Source of the DNA: Spinellus fusiger
Lineage: Eukaryota > Mucoromycota > Mucoromycetes > Mucorales > Phycomycetaceae
Direction of reading: 5' to 3'
Assembly: GCA_025094145.1 (NCBI GenBank)
Contig: JALLLS010000022.1
Location: 248,001 to 312,000, forward strand
Length of the DNA stretch: 64,000 nucleotides
The notes under the pieces were generated by a model, which made no database searches, had not been told where the DNA came from, and saw only the letters and a program-made list of their open reading frames with translations. The stretch's first letter is position 1, and every line of letters begins with the position of its first letter. Positions 1 through 11,479 of this stretch are shown in pieces. The position numbers and the translations under genes are program-made.

Positions 1-367
1 TACACCCAATAGCAGACATTGGTTCTCAGATCCTAATGAGCCATATTTGTAGGACAATATTGAATGAGCAAGTTTAACTTTATTGTTTACAAGATAGGAT
101 TTCCAGATACAAACAGCCATACAACTATCCAACACATCAACACATGAATCTTCAGGTACTTTGGAATAAGAAAGAAAGGAAAATTGATGAATGGAATGTA
201 ATAAAAATCAATCAATGAATCTGTTGTGGTAAAGAGAATGAACTTGAACAAGACACGGGCTTGGAACATACACTAACATTTTATAATGAAACTATTTATT
301 AATGATAAACCAAGAGTCTAAAGTATGAACACTTCATTAGAGCTACGACTATTTCATAAATTTCCAT

Positions 368-413
368 TCACTCATTCTACTTGATATCATTCACTCATTC
401 TACTTGATATCAT
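368..413. repeat. Two-copy 23-bp tandem repeat
   Basis: A 23-base unit (beginning CATTCACTCATTCTACTTG) occurs twice in a row, followed by a partial third start. It lies in AT-rich DNA with no gene beside it. A short (TTTG)n run follows at about 461-484. Confidence 0.8.
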
Positions 414-899
414 TCATGATTCAAGAAAGGTTAAACCAGTATTTACCATAAAGAAAAAGACATGTTTGTTTGTTTGTTTGTTTGCGATAATAAATACGCG
501 TACCATTTCTGTACAATGAACTAAAGATTAGACTTTAGTAAGGTCACACTCATGCTTTGTCCTGCTATTTTCTCTCTTTTTTTTTAAATAAATATTTTCA
601 CTGTTAAATCAGCCTCATTTATGCCACTGTCTTCTTATTTATTTATTTTCATATATACCATCTTTACATATATATTCTTTGTTATTCTTTCTCAGGAAAA
701 GAAAAGAAAAAATATATAGACTGAGTCTTGTTTGAAACTTGTAGGTTCCACTTGGATGTGCCTATAGCTATGCGAACTCTCAAGATAAAGACCTGAAACA
801 TTCACTACATAAAGAAAAGGAGCGTCTAGTGCAATAGAAACATTTAGTATTATAATAATTATAATAATTATATGATTACTGAAAAATCACTTTTTAAGA

Positions 900-1290
900 A
901 GGATAAATCCGGCCATTGGTGGTGATGGTGTAATGTTTTAGAGCTGTTTCTGGGTGGATTGAGTGTGGCCCATTAGTCGTTGTTGATAGCACTGTAAACC
1001 AAGACGAATACATCATTGTTTTAGTTAGTGAGTTTGATCTTTGGTTCATGAAATTCCATTAGAAAGAGGACAATGGGTTTTTGTTACAATAAAAGAGTGC
1101 TAGCTGTCATACTGGGGCCTATGCTAGATGGTGAAAAGAGACACATCAGATTAGGGTTCTTTGATTACTAGCCTACACAAATCCCTGACTTGAACTCAAT
1201 TGAACATTTTTGATACGCCTTGGAAATATGAATTGAAGAAAGAAGGGTATCTATTACCAATGTAGAAAGTTAGTGTTAAACTTGCACAAC
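900..1290 (+). pseudogene. Tc1/mariner transposase fossil
   Basis: Reading the plus strand across stops and frame changes recovers Tc1/mariner landmarks in the right order. There is a GVMxxSCFW-like block near 925-955 (the family's MVWGCFS), a DN...SCHTG block near 1071-1120 (second catalytic Asp region), and PDLNSIEHF near 1184-1212 (the SPDLNPIEHLW block carrying the last acidic residue). Several in-frame stops and the lack of an open frame show it is dead. No terminal repeats were found. Family assignment rests on motif order only. Confidence 0.7.
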
Positions 1291-2169
1291 GATGAGTTCA
1301 GAGTATCACAGACAGATGCTAGGCAGTCATTGATGCCAAAAAAAAGGCCATACAAAATATTAACTGTATTATTATTATTATATTTTCAATTATTAAAGAT
1401 ATTAAGCTTTGTTGAGTTTAAGTTTGAAGCTTGTAGATCAAATGTAGTGTTTTATTTAATGTTGAACATGTCATATATCTTGACCTGATATTAATTTTCA
1501 AAAGTATTCAATTCAATTGAGTGTGGCTGTATTCACACTTTCTTGAACAAGTATGTTTATCCTAATTATATACCCAATCGCCTCTTGAGTGAACCATCTT
1601 CAAAATAGATATACAAGCTGTTGTGGATATGGCCATTTGCACAAAAGCCATTGTAACTGTCTAAATAATAATAAAAACCAGACAGAAAGTAGAGACATTG
1701 TGATATGACCAAGAAATGGTAGCATACTACAAAGAATGAGTAAAATGAATCAGTCATATAATCCTATAAGCTTAGTATTTCTTTCTTCCTACAGGACAGT
1801 TAGGTTAGACTATAAATACATGCTCAGTCAATGACCAAAATGTCATGGTAAGCACACTAAAACACTACTGCGTTAGATTAATGTACAGAAATGACTCCAT
1901 TCACTTGCATTTATTTAGAAAACTCTCTTTATCAGTACAGAATATAGGCTAACACTGAGCAAGATTGCCTGGATTTTATATGGCACAACCCTATTAATGT
2001 ATGATAAATAGTAGCTAATACCATTCAATGCTATTAAAGGCTATTTATTTTCTCTTTTTTTTCACTGCATTTCTATCTATTTTTCTGAACTGAAGATGTT
2101 ATACAGCCAACAATATACAAATAAAGTAAAAAAGATACACTATGCTTATAGAATCAACCTAGGGTTCTT

Positions 2170-2632
2170 AAATGTATTTGCTTTTTATAAGAGCCTGATG
2201 AAGAGCCTGTAGCAAGTTATCCAGGTGCGAATCCTAACAGAGTAATGACAATAAAGGGAAAGGGCATGTGGAGAATGTTAAAGAAAGAAGGATTCAGACT
2301 CTATCTTATCAATGAATTCAAAATATCAAGCCTATGTCCTGGGTGCAAATTCTCACCTTTGGAAACATTTAAACATGTCAAGAACTCCAGGCCCTATCAA
2401 CGAACAAAAATGCCCAAAGTTAAATATTATGGTCTTCTCAAGTCATTTCTTAATTTTATATCAAAAAAGAAAGACTCATATTTCTCTCTCTCCTTTCAAA
2501 TAGGTGTTCAAACCAAAATTGCATCAAAGACAAGAGATTGAGGCTTTGGAATCGTGATCTAGCTGCTACATTGAACTTTAGACATGGTCTAATGTCTCCA
2601 AGGGAAAATGACACCTTCTCATAGTACTTTTG
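2170..2632 (+). pseudogene. Fanzor/TnpB-like nuclease, C-terminal fragment
   Basis: The frame beginning near 2180 runs through a region like the end of eukaryotic TnpB homologues (Fanzor). It reads INEFKISSLCPGC (the conserved acidic residue before the zinc finger, then the first CxxC), RPYQRTKMP, then CSNQNC (second zinc pair) and LWNRDLAATLNF (RuvC-III Asp). The two halves join in frame if GTCATT near 2440 and AAATAG ending at 2502 are used as an intron, giving GLLKCSNQNC; otherwise this is a frameshift. The protein ends at a TAG near 2630. The wedge, REC and RuvC-I parts are absent upstream, where stops begin before 2175. Fanzors are RNA-guided nucleases carried by eukaryotic transposons; this copy is a 5'-truncated relic whose catalytic end is still well preserved. 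It is more divergent than the fragments near 38.7 and 50.1 kb. Confidence 0.7.
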
Positions 2633-2999
2633 TAGATAGAACAAAAGAGAACAGAAAGATACACCTAGAACCAATAAAAGATCCAAGCCTTCTGGTTTAT
2701 CCTTCTCCTTCCCCAGTGATCACTTGAGCCTCGGTTGACTAACTGACGGAAGCCCATGATACAGGTAAACTACCTAAAAAGTGATAATGAAGTGTATCAT
2801 TCGATTTTGTCATGCAAAAAGATATTATAATGTCTAGTACCAGAGTACTTGTATTTGATATTGATAATTTTGGTATAAGTCACTGCCTGGTATCTTTGCC
2901 CCCTATTTTTAATGAGACTGTCTGTATTTTCCTTGGGGATGCTCTCCTACTCCATAACATCGGCAGTGTTTGAATTATAAACTATTTCACTTTCAAAAT

Positions 3000-3070
3000 T
3001 TTATTTATTTATTTGGAACCAAAGAATGCTCAATTGGGTTGAGATCCATGTCCAGCATACAAGAAATGCC
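3000..3070 (-). pseudogene. Second Tc1/mariner transposase fossil
   Basis: On the minus strand, bases about 3060-3010 read MLDMDLNPIEHSLVP, which matches the SPDLNPIEHLW signature at the end of Tc1/mariner transposases. Upstream minus-strand sequence (to about 3130) is broken by stops. Only this signature is confidently recognisable, so the true extent is unknown. Confidence 0.5.
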
Positions 3071-5141
3071 AGAAATTGATATGCTATTTATTAATGACTG
3101 TTGAGCAATGATAGATCAACTCTAGAATCCACTTTTAAATTTCATCCAAGAGAATATAAAAAAAAGCGTTTTCATATAGCAAAGAAGCGACAAGATAACT
3201 GCAGAAATAAATAATAACAATTGTGGATATAGGTTTGTTCACTATAAATCAATATAGAATTTCAAAATCAGGAAAGAATGAATTAGGCTCAGGAAAGTGG
3301 GTTCAAATGTCTTCTACAGAGGCATACGTTTTTCAAAAAAAAAAACCAATAAATAGTTTTCAATAAAGTCAGCCGTTGTTTGATTCATAGTGTAAGAAAC
3401 AGCATTCGGTACAAGCAAGAAATATTTAGAGAAAATAAATGTCTTTCCCAAGTCTATCATTGCCAAAATACATCAGGCATTGGTTGAATACTAGTTTCTG
3501 GCTAATTAAAAATTAGCAGAGATAGATGTCCTTATCAGCCTGTTCGAAAGTTCTTCTTGACTCTATAGAAATTTATCCTTATTTTCCATGATACATATTT
3601 ACTATTATGATTTAGAATCTGTCTGCTGTCCTCAACTCCTCAACAGAGAAGTGCAACAATAATTTGTGAAAATAGTGTATACTTTATTACTTTTGATTAT
3701 AAATTTGTGACTCATCTGGCCAGATGATAATGACACTATTCATGTCAAATGTGTTTTAATAGCGCCCCTCTCGTTTACTATTATTATGATTCTTGTAGAC
3801 GATTTTTATTCTTTTTTCAATTTTTCATAATCCTATACGACCACAACAGTATCATAATCCAATAATAGTTAAAAATAAACTTACATACTATCACATTTAC
3901 AGAGGAATATATGGTTATTCTTTAAAGTTGGCATGGTTATCAATAGAGAAAGAATATATTTAGTCTTCACCTTTTTATTTATAACATCATCTATTTGTAT
4001 TTATGGGCAATATTAATATTTGTATATTTACGGAATAGACATATATTGGTGAAAATAATCTTATTATAGCCTTTATTATCAAGTATACTATCAGTCAGGG
4101 ATACTTTTAAGCACGTGTGTCATGAAATAAACTGTGGTGCCATTAATTGACATGTTGCACAACAAAATGAGAAAACCTTCTCAATTTACACTTTCCTATC
4201 TGACTGAAAATGCATTGCACGCATAAAAAACACTGTTTTGCTTAAGTTATGTTTTTTTTTCTTAACTTAAATATAAACAGTCAAAGACAGGTGAAAAGCT
4301 TGAAAATAATATATAGCTTTATTCAATACCTTTTTCTATAATGAAAGCTCGTGAACCTACCTGTTAAAATACAAATTATATACTAAATGACATGGACAGC
4401 TGTTTTTTCTTTGATTTCTTGTAAAAAAAAAACAGCTGTCTATAATATTCCACAGCCACACCATAGTATTATTTTACTATAAAAAGATAAAGCCTCATTC
4501 TTTTTTTTTTAAAAAAAAAGTATTATCATATAAATCAAGAGATTCTAACCAATGATTCAGTGGGTCTGGATTCCGGTGAAATAGTGTTAAGATAAGCAGA
4601 TAGCATAAGAATTGCCTTCTGTTATAGGGTTTTAAACCCAAATGATGATAAACGCTATTAAAAGTATTCAATAAAAGAAGAAACAGTAGTATGGTAAAAG
4701 AATAGCAGAAAATAAAGAAATGGTAAGTGTTATGCGATTGTTTTCTCTTAAGCTTCAAGTATTTGAAATATTAGAAGATAGAATAACAAGAGCCATTATT
4801 TAACTATACTCATTCATCTAGAGTTGTAATATCAAAACATATTTCAGATAAAGGAAAAAAAAACAAATTAAATAGAATGAAAAAGGTATTATTTTCTAAC
4901 TATAATATTCAAAGATGAATGTAGTTATAAGTGCACTCTTTTCCCCAGAATTCTTTAATCGACCAATAGAATGAATATATTTTCATATTGAGTTATTACC
5001 AAGCAAAATTACATGCCGAATGATAGATAAAATTTAATTTATCTACCCGAGTATCTATTGTCATTTTGAGAAGTGTAGGGAATAGGCATGGCTACGTTTA
5101 TTATAGCACAATAGCTGAGCATAAAGATAAGAAATAAACTA

Positions 5142-6257
5142 TACACACCCAAAGATTTTTGGGATATATAAGAAAATATCCTGAGAATAGAATTAAAATC
5201 TCTTTATGATTGGTTAATGTGTTTGAAAAAACCTTTTTGCTGTTCAAATAAACTATTTCAAACTCTACCTGTCTGTTTTAGCAATAGCTATTAGCTTTGC
5301 AGCTAAATGTTATAAAGTTGGAAATATAAGGAAGAAATGAAGCCAATATTGAATCTCACTCACTGAATTAATTGTTTAACATAATGTGTTACTCTTAAGC
5401 CCACAGTATTTACAGTATAGCCCATTCATTGACTGAATTTCCATAATCACTTAAGCAACTACCTCATTGTAACTGTTCTTAAAAATAGTACTTGGTGGGA
5501 ACAAGATATTGTTTCTAATATTGTCTTTTAGGCTCAAGAAAAAGTGTGTGTGAATTGTTTGACGTAAATTTGACTTGTGAATTTTATGGGTGAAGGCTAA
5601 GATGAATATATCAACAGAATAGAGAGAAAACAGTAATTTGTTTTGATATTCCCCTCTTTTTTTTATTTCCCACACTACACATACAATCCAATACCCAAGT
5701 TACTTGTCAAGATGAGCACAACTAAGCAAGGTAATGTGCTATTATTAACAATGTAAAACAATAGAAGGAAGTGATAGACACCATCAAAGACTGTTTTAGA
5801 AATAGAAAGGTAAGCAGTGTCTTTATCTGGGCTTGAGCTCATTGTAATCCACAAAACACTTACTGCATTGTTATTAGGCAAGTAAAGACTCTTCTCAAGT
5901 CAGTCTCAAGTAGTATTCTACAAGGTCAATAGTGTCTAGGGTATATTCTAAATCATAACTATCTATCTCCCAACAATAAAGAGTAAGGTTATAAATTCTA
6001 TTATTATGAGGGGGTTTATTTAGGCAATAGCTATAGTCATAATATAGTATGAACTATAATGTTATAATAAACAGTTCTATTCATATACACCATATTTTAC
6101 TGATAATACAATTTGATAGAGTTATCCTACAAAAGGAAACAAATATTTGGATACTTGCAAACCTTTAATTTTAAATAATTCCATAAAAGGTAAGGATATT
6201 CTACGTAACAGGAAAGATATATCACCGCTTAAAGACCAGAAAATCTCCTGGTGTGTA
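5142..6257 (-). mobile_element. Inverted-terminal element, copy A
   Basis: The left end reads TACACACCCAAAGATTTTT and the right end, read on the minus strand, TACACACCAGGAGATTTTC. This is an imperfect terminal inverted repeat, and both ends begin in TA, as expected for Tc1/mariner-type TA target sites. About 5200-6257 is alignable by eye with 39355-40145 in copy B. A minus-strand stretch near 5881-5700 keeps the same reading frame in both copies (shared blocks SSSPDxDTAYL and VNNxTLPC). That suggests an old coding exon of the element, perhaps the 5' part of the gene whose 3' end is the Fanzor-like fragment in copy B. Confidence 0.6.
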
Positions 6258-7059
6258 GAAAGTACCAATACTTTGCTTAGTCCGCTGTAGTATTGTGACC
6301 ATATTTGTCAATTGTATTTTTTTTGCACAATACTGAAAAAAGATTGTCGAATTGTGATGATAATTTTAGCTTTTGCTTCTTTTTCTATTTAATTTTTAAA
6401 AGGTGTGTGCTTCTTAAACATGCAGCTTTATTTATAGACATTGAATTTTTTTTTTCCGGTAAGCTCTTTTCCTTAACATTTGTTTATTCATGTTATCTAT
6501 ACTTTTCGACTTGAAAACACATGACTACTAATGTTATGTACTTCGAATCTAATTTATATCAAATTAAATTATTAGGATTGCAGAAATATAATTTGTAAAG
6601 CGCAAAATATAAGTGAAGTCATTTTAATAGGTTTCCAAAGCTGGGTATTATTTTGAGCCGGCAAACAGGTGCTTCAGTGGAGCACAAATAGAGATTCCCA
6701 TATGTGCGTGATCTGAATTTCTGAATGCTTACTTTTCAGTTACTATTGAAAATAAGAATATGATAAATAAGCTTTCTGCTAGTAAAGAGCTTTGTATTAG
6801 TAGATTATTCAGATTATTCTATTTATGACCATTCTTAGGGAGTATAAATTTAAGTACTTGTGATTATAAATGTTGCATTTTTTTTATTAAGTAAAAAGAA
6901 AAATGGGGAAAGAAAAATGAAAAAATCAGCCCATACATTTTGGCTTATTTTGAACCCGAAATTAGTAACTCTGTATCCGGGTCGCATTTTCTTGTTCTCT
7001 CCCTTTTTATTACTCTTTTATTCAACCATACAAAAAAATACTATTTCACTGATTATTGA

Positions 7060-10000
7060 ATGAAGAATTTTTCTCAATTATTACCCAAAATCTTTGAATC
7101 AAACGAAAAAGAAGATAGCTTAGCTATGCCCTACCTTCCATTTTCCCAATTTGAAGCAAAGTTACAGCAACAAGCACACCAACCAATTTTAGAACAAGGA
7201 AGTTTTCCTGAGCTTTCTCTTGACATAGATCCTCTTTTTCAACTGTCTTTGCCCACACACCCACTACCCGATAACAGCTTTGACACAATGGCATTGTCTC
7301 TTCAGTCACTATATCCAACCTATGATCACCCACTCCAGACTCCCTTTTCTCAAGACATAAATACCAATCTATTTGACAAGGATTTCTATTTTTCGGAACA
7401 ATCCGCCTCATCTATTAATCAATCTGAAGCTTCGTCTTCTACTCAAAGCACGCCCAGCTTGATGCCAGAAAAGAATATAAATCAAGACACATCTCTTCTT
7501 AATGACAAGTGTCATAGTCATAAACCCTTCCTGCTTCCGCTTAGCATCGATACATCTGGATACCAATTGCTTCTAACACCTCTTAGCCATAGTAGTTTAG
7601 AATTAGATGTCTCCTGTGATCCTGTAATGAACATTTCGTTCGATTCACACCCCGCCATGGAATTACCCGTGAAAATCACTCTTGGTGCTCGTGAGCCTCA
7701 GTCTGATTTTACTTTTTCTAGAGAATTACTACCTCAACCTCTGCTACAAGGCAATTATAAATATATATTATTTTATAAATAATATCAATAGTGATATTAG
7801 TAATAATAATAGGAAGCTCATAATTCTTCTGTTTTTAGATCAAAACAAAAAAGACATGCCCAAGAGAGAGTCGAACCCCAAGTTATCCAAAAAGCTATCT
7901 CACAATGCTGTTGAACGTCGATACCGTAATAATATCAATGATCGTATATCTGAATTAAAAAATGTAGTGCCTGCACTTAAACATGCTAAATTAAAAGAGA
8001 AAACAACACATGGTAAACGTGACCATCTAACAGACAGTGGAGAGGAAGAAGAAGCCGAGGAAGAAGAAATAGAGGAAGAGGACTATTTGGAAGGTGTTGC
8101 TGTTGCAAAGAAATTGAACAAGGCAACTATTCTTCGCAAGGCAACTGAGTATATTCTACATCTTAAAAAAACTGAAATTTTTACTAAGTCAGAAAATACA
8201 CAGTTACAAGAAGTCTTATCTCAACTGCCAGGAGGTCAGGATGCTTTGTCACGGTACAACAAGCAACAAGATCAACGAAAAAAAGAAATCAAAGCTTTTA
8301 AAAGAAACCAACTTGAACTTGAAAACCCTGATCAGCAGAGACAAGGAGAAAATAACAGAAAGAAACGCTACAGAAAAAGCACTTGTGATATACATGAATA
8401 TGAGCCAGTAGCCTCTACTTCTCACTCTTCTACTCTTATAAAGGGTATTTCTCAACGTGTTTTCATGGCTGTCTTTATGGCAATAAGTTTCTTTTCATCT
8501 CAACCACTGCAAACTACACCCGAGCATTCCAACCGTCATCCTCTTTCCAACACACATGCGAGTGTATCAGACAGTGTATCTTATAGAGGCATAGAGCAAA
8601 ACAGTGCCACTGAAAATCAATCAACTCCCAATGTGATGTATGGAAGTGCATTAGGACCCTTTCTTGACCCTTTGTTCTCTCTCAAAAACAAGTGGTAAGT
8701 GAATAAATAGTAATGTCATTTAGCCTTCAACCACGTTGGTTAATGTATATCTTTAGGGCCACACTACAAAATACAGTAATTGCTGTGTGTGCAATCTACG
8801 CCATACTGCCTTTTTTGAAATACTTATTTTTCAAACAATCCTTCAAAATCAACAAGATCAAAAAAGCAAAACAGGCATCTTTTCGCAGGCAAAGGCTATC
8901 AAAGATTAATGCCCGACCAGAAATCCACACCACTCCTGGTGATAAAAGATGCAACAAAATTTACCAGATACTCACTAGCTCTTTAAGTGAAGAAGACACT
9001 ATTCCCAGAAACACCCTACAAACTGTATTCTACATTACAAAGGAATTGATCTGTCTATTTCTTAGACATGTACTAGGCTATGAGATTCTATACTGTCATC
9101 ATTCCCAGTTCACCATTCAAAAGGAATGGATGCGAGCTAGTCAATGGGTTAAGCTCAATGAAATTGAATGCCTTGGAGGTAAGTGTCACAGCAAGAGACA
9201 GAAGAGAAGAAAGAAAGAAAAAGGGGAGAGAAAGAAAGAGAGAGAAAGAGAGATTTAGTTGTCCCTACAGTAGACGGGTGCTCACATCAAGTCATAGGAA
9301 ATTTATCCCTGACACGCATGTCCATGCTGTACTCCTGCCTTCGAATGATTAACCTGGTAGAATCACTCAATGAAGAAGACCATATGCGTGCCGAGCAAAT
9401 ACGTCCAAGAGCCTACGCCAATGTAGCCATGGAGGTGTCTTTGATTATCCCATTCCCATCCATAGCCAACCATCTTTCACACTACTTTTGGTCATTGTCC
9501 ATGTACGAAGCATGCACTGAAGATGACAGTGTGACACGTGCACTTGTATGGGATTACCGTGAAGATGATGCAGAAGATCGCATAGAATCAATGCTTAAAT
9601 CCAAGGCATGGAGTGAAACAATAGAAGTTATGCAACATCAGATTGGTCGCTTTGGACATACTCAAAGCAAAGGTCTATCTTTGTCTATGACAGCACCAGT
9701 ACTTGTTCCTGTTGCTATTCTCTCTACTCTTCATCTTCTTGATAATCTACAGGCACAATTTGGTCGTCTTGTAGTGACGATTACGGGGGTTCCTTTAACC
9801 ACAACTGCTGCATCAGAGAGTTGTTCTGATTTTTGTGAAACCACCTTTGATCATATTCTGGAGATCACTGCACCCCGTTCAACTCATGTTGGTACAGGCA
9901 AAAACAACAACAGACAGCCTTTGGCTCACTGGCTTGCTGCTATAGGTGCTACTGTTGAAGCATTATGGAAAAGCGATATGAAGACAGTAGAACAGTGGAT

Positions 10001-10715
10001 TGCCTTGATTGAACAGAATATACCCCACTCTCTTATTATCATGGAAGTAGAAGCAGAAGATAGTGTCGGTTACAAGGCAGAAATGAACCACATTGATGAG
10101 CTCACCAAAAAGAGTATGATTCATGTGCTCCTGGGTGCTTCTTTATTAAAATCCGATGAGCAAGACAAACAGTATCAAGGCATTGAGGAACTTGAAAAAG
10201 CACAAAAATTGAGATGTGACATCAAAAAGATGCTTTCAAGACAAGCCAACAAGCCATCTTCAAAGAATCAAGGTTTCTCAGATATGCAGCGTGGACTTGA
10301 CTTGGAGAGTGGTACAATGGCCCTGGCAGAGTTCGTAGTAGGATTGGCAGGATTAGAAGCATGGATATCAGCCTGGAAATTAGCTGGTCAGATCAAAACT
10401 CAAAAAGAATGTAATCATTGGGAACGCAAGGTTGAAAATCAAGTATGTACAGCCACCTTGACGTTGAGGCGTATGATTAGACGCCATTCTCTTGGTAGAT
10501 TACGAACTAACCAAGCTATGGTGGACTGTCTGAGCCGACTTGGTTCGTTTGTATCTCAGCATTTTGATGGAGTGGATTCAATGCATGATACTCTTCCTAC
10601 CAGGTCTAGTTTTCATTGCTCTAGTGAGAATGAGAATGATACATGTTGTGGAATAGAAGACAGTCTTCTTAAGCGAAAAGACACAGCATTATCTATTCTA
10701 CGTGGTCTTGCTTAA
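7060..10715 (+). CDS. SREBP-type bHLH transmembrane transcription factor
   Basis: Four exons: 7060-7750, 7839-8694, 8757-9178 and 9271-10715, joining to 1,137 aa. The first intron uses a GC donor (CAAG/GCAATT); the other two use GTAAGT. The bHLH (about residues 250-345) has the basic stretch HNAVERRYRNNINDR, with the tyrosine diagnostic of SREBPs in place of arginine. Helix 1 and helix 2 (KATILRKATEYILHL) are separated by a long acidic loop (EEEEAEEEEIEEED), as in other fungal SREBPs. Two hydrophobic segments, about 437-451 (VFMAVFMAISFF) and 521-541 (VIAVCAIYAILPFLKYLFF), fit the hairpin that anchors SREBPs in the ER. The roughly 600-residue C-terminal part would be the SCAP-binding regulatory region. 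In known systems, low sterol or oxygen triggers proteolytic release of the N-terminal factor, which then activates sterol genes. The first ATG of the long frame is used as start; TGA of an upstream 67-codon frame overlaps it. Confidence 0.9.
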
Positions 10716-11479
10716 TATGCCTACTCTTTATTTATTCATCTTTTTCATTTTACTCTCTTATGCTCTCCCATGCTATTCTTTGTTCCTATATTTCTTTATG
10801 TCATCTTCTACTATGAGGTTCTTCAACTTACTCTTTGATGGACACCCATAGTTTGTATCATATGTTGGAAAATGTCTTGTATTCATTCAACACTATGATG
10901 TCAGTAGTGTGCATGATATCATCTCTTCTGTTGAAATAAATACTTTCATTTTCACAACACTCTATCAATAGTATTTGACAAGATCATGTCATGTCATTCA
11001 TCTGATATTGTTTCTCTCGTATAAGTATAGGTCTATCTATCTATCTATTACAGTTGAAGATTGTAGCAGTACCTTTGTATTACTGAAATTAAGGCATACC
11101 CACTGCCTTAATTTCATGATGAGACCAAAGACATTTAGAGATTTATACTCTTTCTTTTGTACTGAATACAGTGACACTCGTCGATAGCAATAGGAGGATG
11201 TACTAACAATACAATATATTAAGTACTGGGATGCTGTAAAGGTATTTACAAGGCCATGTCTATCACCTTGTGTATTTCCATCTTTTTTGTTTTGTTTTGA
11301 GAGTAGGTTGACATGATAGACAAATAAATATAAGAAAGAAAGTAAATGATATACAATAAGAGAGCATGAATAACCAAGGACAAAGAATGATACAGATGAA
11401 GTACTAATAGTGCTAAAAGAGAAAGAAGACTGAAACAAACATGCTAACCCTATATAAAATAGAGGATATAAGAAAGGAT
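10716..11479. other. Convergent 3' intergenic region
   Basis: This separates the 3' ends of SREBP (+) and SET3 (-). It is AT-rich with pyrimidine runs just after the SREBP stop and a short (TCTA)n run near 11031-11045. No gene is recognised; both 3' UTRs are expected here. Confidence 0.6.

Larger units (their letters stand above)
1..7059. other. Gene-poor AT-rich region
   Basis: Apart from the transposon remains listed separately, I see no convincing gene here. Open frames are short, AT-driven and lack family resemblance. There are many mono- and dinucleotide runs and (TTA)n or (ATTT)n tracts. The last few hundred bases presumably contain the promoter and 5' leader of the SREBP gene. Confidence 0.6.
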
